Source: Sweltsa coloradensis
Taxonomy: Eukaryota > Arthropoda > Insecta > Plecoptera > Chloroperlidae
Assembly: GCA_024449915.1 (NCBI GenBank)
Contig: JAMZAV010000112.1
Location: 992,001-1,056,000 of the forward strand
DNA: 64,000 nucleotides
Direction of reading: 5' to 3'
The translations under genes and the position numbers were made by a program. The notes beneath the pieces were generated by a model, which did no database searches, was not told where the DNA came from, and saw only the letters and a list, made by a program, of their open reading frames with translations. This document shows positions 34,861-47,480 of this stretch, piece by piece (positions within the stretch are counted from its first letter, which is position 1; the number at the start of each line of letters is the position of its first letter).

Positions 34861-36409
34861 TGATTTTGTATTTATTTTTCTTATACGAAATATAGTATGG
34901 AACTATTACTATTATATATTATATCGGCCTACCCTATTTAAAATCGAAAAACTACGCCGCGTATTATTGCTACTTGAGATGTAATTGGCATATGCCATAG
35001 TGTCATCACTTTGTATCTTTAATAACTTATCTATCAAAATAAATATCTGGTACATTTCTTTATTCTAATATATAAGTTATAATTTCTTTCTAATGTACGA
35101 ATCATGTTATTATTTTAAAATGCGTGAACAGTTTTGTGCAACTTTGCTCAATCAACCTTATAGTCCATGAGCCAGCTAATCCAAACCCTCCCCCCCCCGG
35201 GGCGGAAGGTTTGAAAGTGGTTTTGAGAAGCTATTTATATTACATTTTGATTTTCATTTGTTAGCCATACATCACTTTGGTGGGTGTAACCACCAGGGGT
35301 GACCAAACATTTTTGTCCCAAAAATAAAAATATTTATTTAGAGCCAACTATAACCAAATGGTCCCAGTTTTTCTTCATAATTTCATTTCAATTAAATATT
35401 TCGAATTTTTGAAATTAACTTTAGGGAGATATCATTACTATATCCGGAGATAGCACCCTATGCTGTTTTGGACAACATGAAAATTTTTCGTTCCTATATG
35501 GACATGTGACTATTTAAATGAAAGATCTTGATGAGTAGATTACAAATATGTAATTTTATGTGTATGTTAATAATGCATTTTGGGTAAAATTTGTCAAAAA
35601 AACACTCGAAAAACCTCACTGTGGGAAGCCGCATGCCGTAATCTGAAATTAATGGTCACACCGTTTGATGTTTTGTTTATATTTAGTTTGAATAATATAA
35701 TTAGCATATTTTTTATGTATTTCGATCAAAAACTATGTATTTGTTTAATTTAAATTGTTTAAAAGTTCCGAAATTTTGTATTATTTATGCCAACTACAGA
35801 ATAAATAGCATGTATACGACTTTTTTTTTCGTTGAAATATTCTATATAAGTGTTCTGTATAATAGGATAAATTATAATTAATTAACTGAATCATTTAGTC
35901 TTACAGAGGCAATCGGTATTGAAGCAAAGATAAACATATTAAGCTGGCTACCATGCAATATAGGTACAATTTGCCTGTACAAATCCGTGCAATAACAAAT
36001 TATAATTTACAAAAATCTACAAAAGTTAATAGTTTCTATTACTTTTGAATTTGTTATAAGTGAGATGCATATTTTTTTATCATCAATAAATTTCAATTAA
36101 TTGATGTAATAATACATATAACTCAAAGGACCAATATATTATATACTACTTGGCATTATTTTGTTGTGTAATTCGTAGCAACATTATAAAATGCTCATAA
36201 GCAGGTTATTATATACAAAATCTTTTACTGACAACATTTAGTAACCGCGCTGTCCAAATAAATGATGTTATTATATTATTATTTACCATATTTTCTTGCT
36301 TAGTGTTAATTGGCCATAAAAACAGTAGTAGTCCGTTGTATCGAATTATCATTTAACTCGGGTACTAGATTAACGCCCACTGCGACCCTGCATCAGAACT
36401 GATAATAAT
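34861..36409. other. AT-rich non-coding sequence with a satellite relic
   Basis: Last clean sequence before the noisy block. TTGGTGGGTGTAACCACCAG at about 35278, followed by GGGTGACCAAA, is the reverse complement of the most conserved part of the 184 bp satellite at 38480-39930. It shows that the satellite sequence also exists in well-assembled DNA. Nothing else is recognised. Confidence 0.5.
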
Positions 36410-38479
36410 CACCTCAAAAAAGGAATAAGATGTGGGTTTTATTTTTGAACGAGTGAGCGTAAGGGGGAACGTAGGGATTTCCTTCGCTTAAAGGGCCCCC
36501 AAATTTTTTTTTCTGCGTGCGTGCGGTGTGTTTGGTGTGGTGTTTTTACTTAAAAATCAGCCGATCACTAAAACAGTTTGCCTAAAATTTTAAACAACAT
36601 CCGGAAACGATTTTTTTAGGGGGAGAACTGCTAAAAAAATTTCAGAAAGATTCTTGGGGGGTTTTTAAACATAAAAGAAATATAAACTGAAAAATGCCTT
36701 CCCAAATGTTAGAATTTTTTAAAACGAAAAATGTTCTAGTTTTTGAAAAATTTTTTTTTGTTTTTTTTTTCGCCTCCCCGTGAAAATGCCGTGCCCATGG
36801 AAAGGTCTGTCGAATTTTGGGACGTCAAGGTCCCCCCAAATTCCCCCTCGTAGATTTGAGAAAACCCTTTCAATATTTCAGGGTATTTCGTAATGGCTAT
36901 TTTTACCATAGTAGCCCTATTGCCACAGAGATGGACTAAAACCTCGTTATATGCATTTCAAAACATTTTTAAAATTATTTTTTAAATAAAATCTAAAAAT
37001 TTAAACAAAACCCTTTCCCCGACCGGGGGGATTAAACCCCACTTTTTTCCATTTCGGCTACAAGGGCCCCCTTAGCCAACTAACTGGGGAAACCCCAAAA
37101 GCCCGTGGGTTGACGAGTGGGGCAGCCCTTTTGGGGTGAGTCCCCGGGGAACTTTTTCATTTAATTTTGATAATTATATTCGTATAAATTTTTTAAAGGG
37201 TTTTTGGTGGAAATCACTGTGCCGGGGGTTTGCTGTTTTTTGGCATTCTTCAACTGAATATTCCGTGTGACTCCCGGGGTCTTGCTTAAGGGTAGATTTT
37301 TTGGCCCCGGGAGTTGTGTAAAAGTTTGGGCCCATAGTCTAGGCCAAAATGCTCCACTGTAGCCTATGATGGGTTTTATAGGGAGGCCTAAGGAAAGGGG
37401 AAGAAAAAAAAATGTTCCCGGGGTCCCTTTCAACACTGGCTCCCTCACTCGCCCCTAAAAAAACCGACTTTGGCTTTTTCCCTATTTTTTAACGGTCCAT
37501 ATTCATTTAAAAAAACTGTTTTAAATAATATTGTGGGGTGGGGTTGCTTACCCTTTATGCAGATTCAAAGGAAAAAATAGTTGGGGGCCGGGGGACAGTA
37601 GACCGATTGCTTCTATTGAAGTTAGCTTTCGTTCATATTAAAATTATAAAATTTGTGCACATTTATAAAATTTTAAATCTATATATTTTTTGTATAATGT
37701 TTTTTATTTCGTTAAATATATTTTTCCCGGGTTTTGGGCTTCTTTTTAGGGACACATAGTAGGGTTTCCCCAAAAAAACCCATTTAGGGTTTTTTCTTTT
37801 AAAATTTTGACATCACAGAATCCCCCGTCCAAAAATTTCTTATCCCTGTACCATTACATTGTTTTTAAAAGTGTGGCATTAATGCTACCAAACCCAATGG
37901 TATTTATCATTACAAGACTTGTAAAACGACAATTTTTAAAAAAAGATAGGGTTGCTTCTTAGTTGATCACCTAGTAAATTTTAAAATTTTAAATTTTTTT
38001 TAATGTCTAGAAACTTTGTTTTACATAATTTTTTTTCCATGTTCTTTAATCTATACTAAATGCTAATATGCAGCTTTTTTTAACTATTTTAAAAATAAAA
38101 AAAAATTCCAGGGTTTCATATTCAAATAAAACAATTTGAAACCCCATCGTGGGTGTACCCCCCAACATATTAAAAAGAAAAACCCCCACATCAAAAGCAT
38201 GCGCTAAAAAGTGAAAATGATTATACTTTTTGGTCTTTTTAAAACCCCAACCAAAAGGGGATCTTTTTGGGTCAAAAAGGGGGCATTCTTTTTTAATGCT
38301 GCAGATTTTAAAAAAAAAGATTTGTTTGTAAATCGTTTGTAAAACCCCTACAAAGTAAAAAAAAATTTTAAATTAGACCCAATCGATAGGGTACAACGCA
38401 AAATGTCAATGTTTGGTTTTTTTAAAAGCAAAATTAGTAATTTATTATTGTTACGGCTTACGCGGTGAAATTAATTTTA

Positions 38480-39930
38480 CTTCGGGTTGGGTTACCCCCA
38501 AATTTTAAAGGCAGCTTCCCAAGTTTAAAAATTAAAAACCTCAATGAAATAAAAGTATCTAAAATTACCTTTAAAACCTTTCCCCGCCCTGCTACGGGGG
38601 TTTTACGAAACCCTTACGATCAAAATTTTTAATATTTTTCCTTTTACAGTGGGTATTTTGGGTCCCCCCTGGGGGTTACACCCACAAAAAACCTTGACGG
38701 AAAAAATTTAAAAATAAAAAGTCAATACATCAAAGTACCTAAAACCCCCCTCAGCCCCTTCTGGCCCCGTTTAGGGAATGTTTTAAAAAATTTTCATTTA
38801 TGATAAAAATCGACAGAAAATTGTTTTTTTAAAAGGTGGTACTTCGCCCATCCCGGGTGGGTACCCCCTCTAAACCATTTTATCTTACAAGCATAAAAAC
38901 TTCCCAATAATATTTTAAAAGTACCTAAAATCACCCCATCCCTTTTCCGCCCTGCGTGGGGGCGGGGGAAAGACCCCTTTCCCAACCCAAAATGTATTTT
39001 TTTTCCATTTTAAAGTAAGAAATTCTGGCCCACCCCCGGGTGGGTCACACACCAAAAACGTGACGAATAAAAAGGCAAAAACAAAGTCGATATTAGAAAC
39101 CTTTAAACCCCACCCTTAGCCTTCGGCCTAGGTTTTTGGCGGGTTTAAAAAGGAAAGCCCTTTAAACGATAGAAATTGAAAATTTTTTAATTTTTTTCGG
39201 TGGGTTTAATTTTTGGTAAATCCTTATTGGGAAAAACCCCCCCCAAAACCAGATATTTTGCAAACTAAACTCAAATTTAATATATTTAAAGGGGCGTAAA
39301 AACCACCCTTAGCCCTTCCCGCTCTCCCGGTGGGGGGGGAGGATTGTGTAGGCCCCATTACCACCGATTTTTATTTTTTTTTTTTTTAAACAGGGGGTTA
39401 TTTTTGGTCACCCCTGGGGGGTTACACCCCCCCAAAACCGTGAGGGCTAAAGCGGAAAATAGAAAGTCAATAAAAATAATATACCTAAACCCCCCCTTAA
39501 AACCTTTCCGCCCTCGTAGGGGTGGTTTGTGAAGGCCCCATTACCACCAAAAAATAATTATTTTTAATTTTACAGTGGGAAATTTTGGGTTTCACCCCTG
39601 GTGGGTACCCCCACCAAAACCGTGATGGTTACAAGGGAAAATTTCAAAAGTCAATATAAAAAATCCCAAAACCACCCTTAGACCTTCCCTCTGCATAGGG
39701 GGGGGTTTTTGGGGTTGCCCCATTACCCCCAAAAATTGTTATTTTTTTTTTTTAAACAGTGGGATTTTGGTCCCCCCTGGTGGGTACACCCCCCAAAAAC
39801 CGTATGGTTTAAAAAGCGGAAATCGAAAGTAAATATTAAAAGTCCCTTTAAACCCAAACCCTCGGGCCCTTTCCGGGCCCCGGGGGGGGGAGGTATACCA
39901 AAGGGTTGGGCCCTCAAAGTCTATTACGCT
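38480..39930 (+). repeat. Satellite array, period about 184 bp, about eight units
   Basis: A phrase like TACCTAAAACCACCCTTAGC followed by a short GC-rich hairpin-like block recurs at about 38558, 38731, 38919, 39097, 39292, 39482, 39668 and 39845. The steps range from 173 to 195 bp. A second phrase, TTTTGGTCACCCCTGGTGGG with TACACCCCC, follows each at a fixed offset. Unit sequence is blurred by the poor consensus. Confidence 0.7.
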
Positions 39931-42640
39931 GTATCGGGGTAGGAGTGGGTTTTATTTCAAAATTTTCCAAACGGGGAATATTGTTGGATCTGAGCCAGAA
40001 CCCCCTAATGCTTTTTAAATGGGTTTTTTCTCAAAAAAATTTCGTCATTTTAAACCCTCATAACAAAACGAATAGCCTCGTTTGATACCCGGTAAAATTA
40101 TGTAACTTTTTTTACAACCTACAAACTTTAAACCTTTTTCTTAAAAAGACAAAATATTATTGCGTTTCCCTTGTTGGAAAATGTAAAAAACCCATATAAT
40201 CAAAAGTACATTCGAAAGGAAATTGTGTGTGTTTTATCCCGGGTTCGTCTGTAAATTGAAAACTTTTAGTAAAGTTTTTTTAGCTGATTTTAGGGTTTTG
40301 GAAGTCTTGGCTTTTAATTTACCCGTTCATAAAAAGGGTGTAATAGCCCGCAAGGCGTTTTGGCAGCCGATAAAATTTGTGACTCACTATAAAAAGGGAT
40401 TTGTTGTAATTTTTTCCCTGTGTTTAGAAAACGTTTTAATCGGGTTTTTTTTGTTGGATTGAAAATCTTTTTGTTAATCCACGACATTAAAAGGGTTGAA
40501 AATTTTTTCCCAAAATTTTAAATTCCCAATTCATTTTTTATTGAAAGTAGATCACATTTTTTTAAAACAAAATTTGAAAAAGTGACATTTTACATGGTAA
40601 ATTTTTAAATTATTAAAAATTTAACTGCTGTATGAATGCCCAAGTAAAAAAAAGCCCAATAAATAAAAAAAAAAATTTCCCCTCTAGATCTACTTTAAAT
40701 TTGAAAGAAAAAAATTTTGCCAGTTATAAATACATTCAGCAAAAAGGAAAGGCTTTAACCAAAGTTTTTAACTTTACATGATCAATTTAAAAAAATTTAA
40801 TCTACTTTAAACTGTAAAAAGTTTCCAAGAAAAAAAATGTCAACCCAATTTAAAAAAAACTTAAAATTCTAGATCTATTTTAAAATTTAAAAGTAAAAAA
40901 TCTTCCCAATAACAGGGTCAATCGATTAATACTGCTACTTTTTTTTATAAAACTTGCGTAGAGTCACGGGGTTCCCTTCCCTTCTATTTTCTAAGGTCCC
41001 CAAAATTACATCTAAAAACATTTTCACGGGAAAAAGGGCCCCCCGGCGTATAATTAACAACCAAATTTTAAAATAAAGCCCATTATTGCTACTTTTAATT
41101 TGGAAAAATTTTAAAAAATAATTTTAAATTTTTCCCCTATCTAGAACGTTTTGTTTTACAAAAAAAATTTTTCAACCCGCTGTTTTATGTATGTATGGGC
41201 CCACTTATTTTTTTTAATATTAAAATAAAAAATTTAAAGAATCATTTCAGAAGACGGGGGCCCAAACCCGAAAAAAAAAGTCCACGCATATAGCTGCATA
41301 TTTTACCCTGAAAATCAATGTGAAAGCCCCTTCAACTTCGTGAAACAAACCCCATCTTTAATTTCCCCGTGAAAAATAACGGGGTTGTTTTTTGGTAGGC
41401 TTTTTTAACCTTTTTCACCTTTCTTTTTAAAAACATCTTTACCTTGATTTTTTTCTCCGTTTTTAGGGTTCTGGGGTTTTTTTTAGGGCCGCCAAAATTG
41501 TTAACTACATTTTTATGCCCTCAAGTACTTGAAGTACCAAAAGGATATGAAAGGGTTTCAACCGGGTGTGACTGAATTTGGCGGGGAAATTAAAAATTTT
41601 AATATTGCTATAAAATTTTAAAATAAAAACTACCCCTTTTTTATTTCGCAAAAACTTTTAAAAAAATCGTAAGTGGGGGAACAAAGGGAAAATCAAAAAG
41701 CGAGATATTTATAGGTAGGTTTATTTTCACATCGATCCCAAGGGTTGCCCGTCCTACCTCCCTCAAACCCCCTTTTCATTCGCCGCTTGGAATTGTTTAA
41801 GTCCCACTTTTTTAATTTAAGATCCCGGAAATGAACGAAAAAGGGTAAAAGGGGATTCAAAAAAAAAAAAAGAAATAAATTGTGGGATCCCAACCGGGGG
41901 TTTGGGATTGGACCCAAGAAATTTATAGGGGCAACCAATGGATGGGTTTGAGTTTATACGGGGTCTAACCTCCCCTTCTGGGGCAGAAAATCAAAAACCC
42001 TAAAAAGTGTGAATGAAAGTTTTAAACCCCTCTCCCCCAATTATAAAAAAGAATAATTGATAAAAAATTATGATTAAATTATTTTTTTTCTGCCTCACAA
42101 ATACGTTTTCGAATGTGTTTAGGCCTACTTAAAAATCTCTTTTTTATTTTTCCCCCTAAAACCTAAAAAATAAAATAAATCTTGACGAAAAAAAGTTAAA
42201 ATTAAAGGGTAAATTTTTCATGGACTTTAAATTATTATTTTTTTGTGGGCTATAGAGACTTTGACTAAACAAAAACTATATGTGCAGTTGAAAATTTAAA
42301 TATTTGAAAAATCATATATTTTTTTTTTTTACGAGCCCATTTCGTTTGGTTTTTCGTTTCATGGCATTTAAATACAAATTGTGTGTATACCCTGATTTTA
42401 AATTTTGATTTTCCAAAAAATCCCTTCCCGGCAGTGAAAGCCCCAAACCCTGAAAATAAAAAAAATATTGAAAAATTTTTAAAAAGCGTGATTTTTCATG
42501 ATCGATTCATATTTTAAATTTTAAATGTTTTTTTTAAAAATTTTAAATATAAGATAAACATTTTTTTTACGCCCAAATGTTTTTTTTTTTTCACAAAGTG
42601 ACTTGGGAACGGATTTTTTAGGGGTTTAAATCTGAAAAGT

Positions 42641-42660
42641 CCCCCCCCCCCCCCCCCCCC
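42641..42660. repeat. C20 homopolymer
   Basis: Twenty consecutive C, inside the noisy block, so the true length is uncertain. Confidence 0.8.
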
Positions 42661-43937
42661 AAAACCCCTACCCTCTTTTCTAGCCACCAAGTCTCAAAAC
42701 CAAAATGCCCACACTTGATTTTTTCCGTGTGTTTTCTCGGCTACGCCCTCAGCCCTCCCCCAAACCCTTATCTTGTTTTTTCATCTAAACCCCAAAACCA
42801 GGGGCTGCCTTGTAAATAACCATCTCACGGGCCCAAAAAACTGAGGACATTTTTTAAAATTAAACTTTTTTGTTGTTTGTCTTTGGGAGCTGCCCAACTC
42901 ATTTAAACATTTTTCCCGGAGAGTAAACCTTCCCAAATTTTGGGGGCTTGCTAAGGTCTCCCAAAATAAATATTACCCTATATTTTAGATCCCAAAACCC
43001 CCTTTTCCCCCAACTTTCCCTTAAAAACTTTGTGTTCGAAATGGAAATAAAATTTTAAATTCCTTTTTCCCCTATGAAGGTGTTTTTTTTTCTTTGTATA
43101 AACAATTTTTTAAATTAGGGTGAACAGGGGCAATTTTCTATGATTTGAATATTTAAACATAAAACTTATTGCTCAAGTGTAAAACGCGAGTCCCTGATTC
43201 GGGGGGTTTTCCAGTTTCCCCAATATCACTACCGAAATTTTCCCGACTAATTTTTTTGTCTAAGTTTTTTCTTTTTGTTTTTTAGTACATTGCAAAAAAT
43301 TAAGTCCTTTTAAACAGCATTTTGGGCATTCCTTTTTCCTCCAAAATACCGGGTTTCCCACCTAGGCCTATAGTGTTTTTATGTTGATTTTTGGATTCCC
43401 TTCTCCAAGTACAATTTGCAGGGCAACCCTCCGCGTTTTAAATTTTTTGTTTTTCCCTGATTTTTTTTTTGGGAAAGGAAAATAATAAGAATTCTATTTT
43501 GAAACTTACATGTGGCATTTTCAAAGTCCGCACCACCTTGACCTTTGTATTTTAAATTTTAACCCTTGGGTGCAAATTGGGTTTTTAGTTTTTGTGTAAC
43601 TCAAAATCAAACGGTAAAAATTAAAATCTCAGTTTTATATCTATTAGTTTTGTATTTTTTCCTCGATTTTTGAAATTTAAAAACGGGGGAATGGGGCTGG
43701 GAAAAAACTTTATGAAAAGACGATCTTTATCGTCTTTAAGTTTTCCCCCTGTAGTCGGGGGGAGTTTTCCCCGGGAACTATTGCAGACTCGTCCCTTTTA
43801 AAGAGATAACCGTTCTTATCTGGGGCATTCCCAACCAAATCGATCTTTGTTTTTTTTTTTGGGTTTGGGGGGGAAGGGGTTTTATTGCTAGGGGGACTTG
43901 AGAGATACAGCAGTGACGTTACATCGTATAAAATTTA

Positions 43938-44530
43938 GAGGGGGAAGCGAAGACTTCAATTTTTACTTTACCCCTCAAAAAATTTATCTCCAAAGGTTTT
44001 TTTTTTCTCTTTTTCTGGGGCTGTTTTTTTTCGCCCCCTCTACCGGACAAAAGGCAAAATGCCCTTTTTGATGAAAATTGGGGGAACCCTTGGGAAAACT
44101 CTGAAAATTAGACCCCGCCACTTTTTTTTGGGACAATCGAAGAAATTTTCTCCTGAATACGTACTTTTCGATTTTTTCATTTTAAAAATGCGATTTTTTT
44201 GTGACATTTTTGGGGCCCATTCGACCAAGCGGGTGGGGACCAAAGGTTTATATTTTTTCATGGGCAAATTTAAAGGGAAAGGTGATGTTTGCTTTTTTGA
44301 AAGAAAAAATTGAAAAGTTATATCCAGAATCCTAGAAAAAAGGTTTTAATATGAGTTTTTTTTTTGTTTATAATAAAAATTAACAAGTAACAAAAAAACT
44401 TACAACAATCCCCTACATGCATTCAAAAAACACCCTTTCCCAAAGGGAAAAATGGTTTCCCAAAGCAAAATAAAAAATAACAAAAAAAAACTCATCCCTC
44501 AAAGGGCGGGACTAAAGCGTTTTTCCCAAT
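43938..44530 (+). mobile_element. F1b element, corrupted copy
   Basis: Follows the order of the 33250-33685 copy: GAAGCGAAGAC, poly-T, CTCTACCGGACAAAAGGC, GATGAAAATT, GACAATCGAAGAAATTTTCTC, GCGATTTTTTTGTGACATTT and ATTCGACCAAGCGGG. It ends ACTCATCCCTCAAAGGGCGG and GACTAAAGCGTTTTTCCCAA, i.e. the F1 3' end with errors. Overlapping frames on both strands (44040-44313) are spurious. Confidence 0.55.
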
Positions 44531-45234
44531 ACTACATACGAATGTGAGGTAGAATAAAGGGCTTCCACAGTGAGTCCCTTTATTTGTTACTTTTTTGGCA
44601 CTATATTATTAGATGGTTTTTAAAATTTGTTGAAAAGCAAAGGGTTTTTTTGAATAGGTTTTAAAACAAAGTGGATAATCTACACAAAGATAATATATTG
44701 TTGATTTTTGCTGCTTAACCCTCTCTTTTTAAGTAATATTGCTATTCGAGACGTGAGTGGTGACAGATGAGGGTGGAGGTCATGTTACAAAAACCTTCAA
44801 AGTCCAACTCGCTACCCTTCCCCTGGTTTGGCCCCGTGGTATTGGGATTCCCCAAAACTAAGGCAGCTCTGGCCGGTTTGGGGGGCGTGTTGCAGAGAGA
44901 GCTCTCGCGCAAAATTTTTTTTCCAAAAACCTTTCTTTCTTCATATTTTAAATTTTTTTCTTTCCCTTTTTTCGGGGGGGCTCCATACTTGCCGGCCCTT
45001 CTCTGCAACGGAAACCCCTCCTCCTAAAATCCCCATCCTCACTCGTCCACTCCTTCCCCCTTAAACCCCCCTCGTCTTCCCCTTACGTTCCTCCCATTGG
45101 AAAGAACAAAAAACCCTGGTGGTAAACCACAAATTTTGGAAAAAAAAAATTTGGAAAATTCCAAAACAATTGACATGGGGGAAATGATAACTCTAAATGT
45201 TGATTTCCCCAAAACAAAATTAACTAACTAACTT

Positions 45235-45312
45235 ATGCGGGACTCGAACCCCCGTCCTCGCAGTGTCCCTACCTTTTGGACCAGCGCTCTAAACGTATGC
45301 GCCACCCCGGAC
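45235..45312 (-). mobile_element. SINE2 tRNA-like head
   Basis: On the minus strand it reads GGGGTGGCGCATACGTTTAG, AGCGCTGGTCC and GGGGGTTCGAGTCCCGCATA. These are clear A-box and B-box regions matching the head at 34680-34755. No SINE2 tail follows, so it is truncated or the tail is lost to errors. A functional tRNA is unlikely because the arms do not pair well. Confidence 0.55.
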
Positions 45313-47361
45313 GGGGGGGATACACGAAGATTGGTATACTATTAATTTTTATTGATTAAAAAGATTTACCAAATAGAAAGCTGGGTATTTCATTTTTATG
45401 TTTTTAAATTTTTTTTTTTTATTGCTATTCCCAAGTTTGGGTTTTGTTTTTCAAGCCTGATAACACGTCACAAAGTAGACGCTTAGTAAAATTTCTAAAA
45501 ACCGAAATTTAAAATTTTAAAATTTCGGGGCGGCTTGACCATAAAAAATATATAAAGTATCTTTGGTCGTGAAATTTCCATAAAGTTTTGGGACTATGGC
45601 TCAACACCGGGGGATGGTAATCAACAAAATTTTTTAGACTTTAGTAGGGGTTTAATAAAAATAAATTAATAAATAGAGATTTTTTTCCCTTTTTGCTAAA
45701 AACCCTTTAACATAAAAATTTCAAGTAAAAAAGCAATAAAATGTTAATGTTGTGTTAAATGTTGTGTTTATGGGGGGTTTTTTCTAAAAAATTTTTTTAT
45801 TCCGTACTTTTGAATCTTGTTAAGCCAAATTTTTTGACTACATTGATTTAAAATGTTTCTAAAAATTTATGGAAATTTTTAAACCCTTAAAATTTCAAGA
45901 AACACCCCACATTTGGATTTTTTTTTGGGAAAAGGGAAAAAAAAGATGCTACCAAAAAATACCTTTTGAAACATAAAGCTAATTTAAAATTTAAATTTCT
46001 TTTAAAGCGTACCTTTATATAAACGGTGAAGGGATAGGAAAGGGGTTGACCATGTCGCCTGTATTCTTTTTTCGTGCAAATTTTTCCCTTTAACGGATGC
46101 TCCTGTCGTGGGCCCATTGTACTAGTTGAACCTTTATTAACTGGCGCCCACAAACCCCCTTAACTTTTTTTGACTGTGTCGTTCTTTAAATTTCTTAAAC
46201 CCCCAGCCCCTTTTCCTAAGTAACTAACCTTCTCAAGGGGGCATTAAAAATTTTAGTCGGGCACTCTCCTCATGTCCTTTTTATTTTGATTGTTCGAATT
46301 TGGGTTTTGGGGGCTGGTGGGAGCTTTTTTTTACTTTAAAAGTGGGAAAGGGCATATTCTGTCTTCCTATCATAATCGAAATTTTTTTTTTTTTATCATA
46401 AGACAATCAGGAAAAACGTAGTTTTTTTTGGGAAAGTTTTTTGACCATCTTGACAGATTCTCTCTCATGGGAAACCTGCCTGTGGACAATTTCATGCCCC
46501 TCTTCGGGCGTCTAACTTGTATTTTAAAGCTAAAGTAGCTGTAAAAAATAATGTTGAAAAATTTTTGAAGATCCGATTTGAAAAATTTAGAAACATTTCA
46601 TTAGGGTTTTTTTCCCTTCGCGAACGTCGAACCCCAGAAACCCCCCGAAATTCAGTTTTTGGTTCCTTTCTGTAAGTTAAAGTAGCCTCCCTATAAAATG
46701 AACTAGTCTCATTTCCAAACCCCCTGTTTTTTATGGTTTTTATAAACCTAGCCTGATGTGTTGAGGTGGGCTGCGTCAAATCTACGGGGTTTCCACCACA
46801 AATTTGGATTGGATTTTATTTCGGGAAATTTGGGGGGGCGAATTTTTTTTAGGCCCCCCTTTGAAAAGTTTTAAAAAAGAATTGGTCCCAAAGGTACACA
46901 TGTTATTTTATCTAAAGTCAGTGGGTATAACACGACTGATTATTTCCACGTGGCTTTTGTTACAGGGGGGGGGGGGAGCATTTTGTTTTTTTGGATTCCA
47001 CTGCTTCTTCTATAATTTGTATCCAGGAAACCTAAAAGGCCCCCTATTTACAAATGGGGAGATTGTTTTTGGTTTTTTTTCCCCTTTCTTGGAAGAAAAG
47101 GAAAATTAAAAAATCTGACGAAAAGGGATTCTTCATTTTGCCTTCATTTTAACCCCCCTTTTTTCCCACTTTTCAAGACATACTATACTCCCCCCAGCCC
47201 TATTTGGGAAAATTTTTTCCCTTTGTTTCCCCGTCCCCCCTAAAAATTTTTTCTTCCCGTTCTGTCTAAAAATTTTCCCAAATTTTAAAAAAAATTTACT
47301 TTTTTAAAATTTTTTTCCCCCTTTTACTTTTATCATCCCTCCTCCCCAGCCGTCCGTGATG

Positions 47362-47480
47362 GCAGAACACAAGGGCGCTGGTCCGAACTTTGAATCAAAG
47401 GAAACGTGGTTCGAATTTTCCCTTTATCGCCATCTATCATCACTCATCGTCCCCGAAAAGCCTTATTGATTTAAAAGAGA
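47362..47480 (+). mobile_element. SINE2, corrupted copy
   Basis: GCGCTGGTCCGAACTTTGAA, ACGTGGTTCGAATTTTCCCT (B box) and CATCTATCATCACTCATCGT appear in the same order as in the 34672 copy. Confidence 0.55.

Noticed and set aside
45235..45312. Functional tRNA genes (also 2513-2585, 29595-29660 and 34680-34755)
   Set aside because: Good B boxes, but acceptor and anticodon arms do not pair convincingly and SINE bodies follow in several copies.
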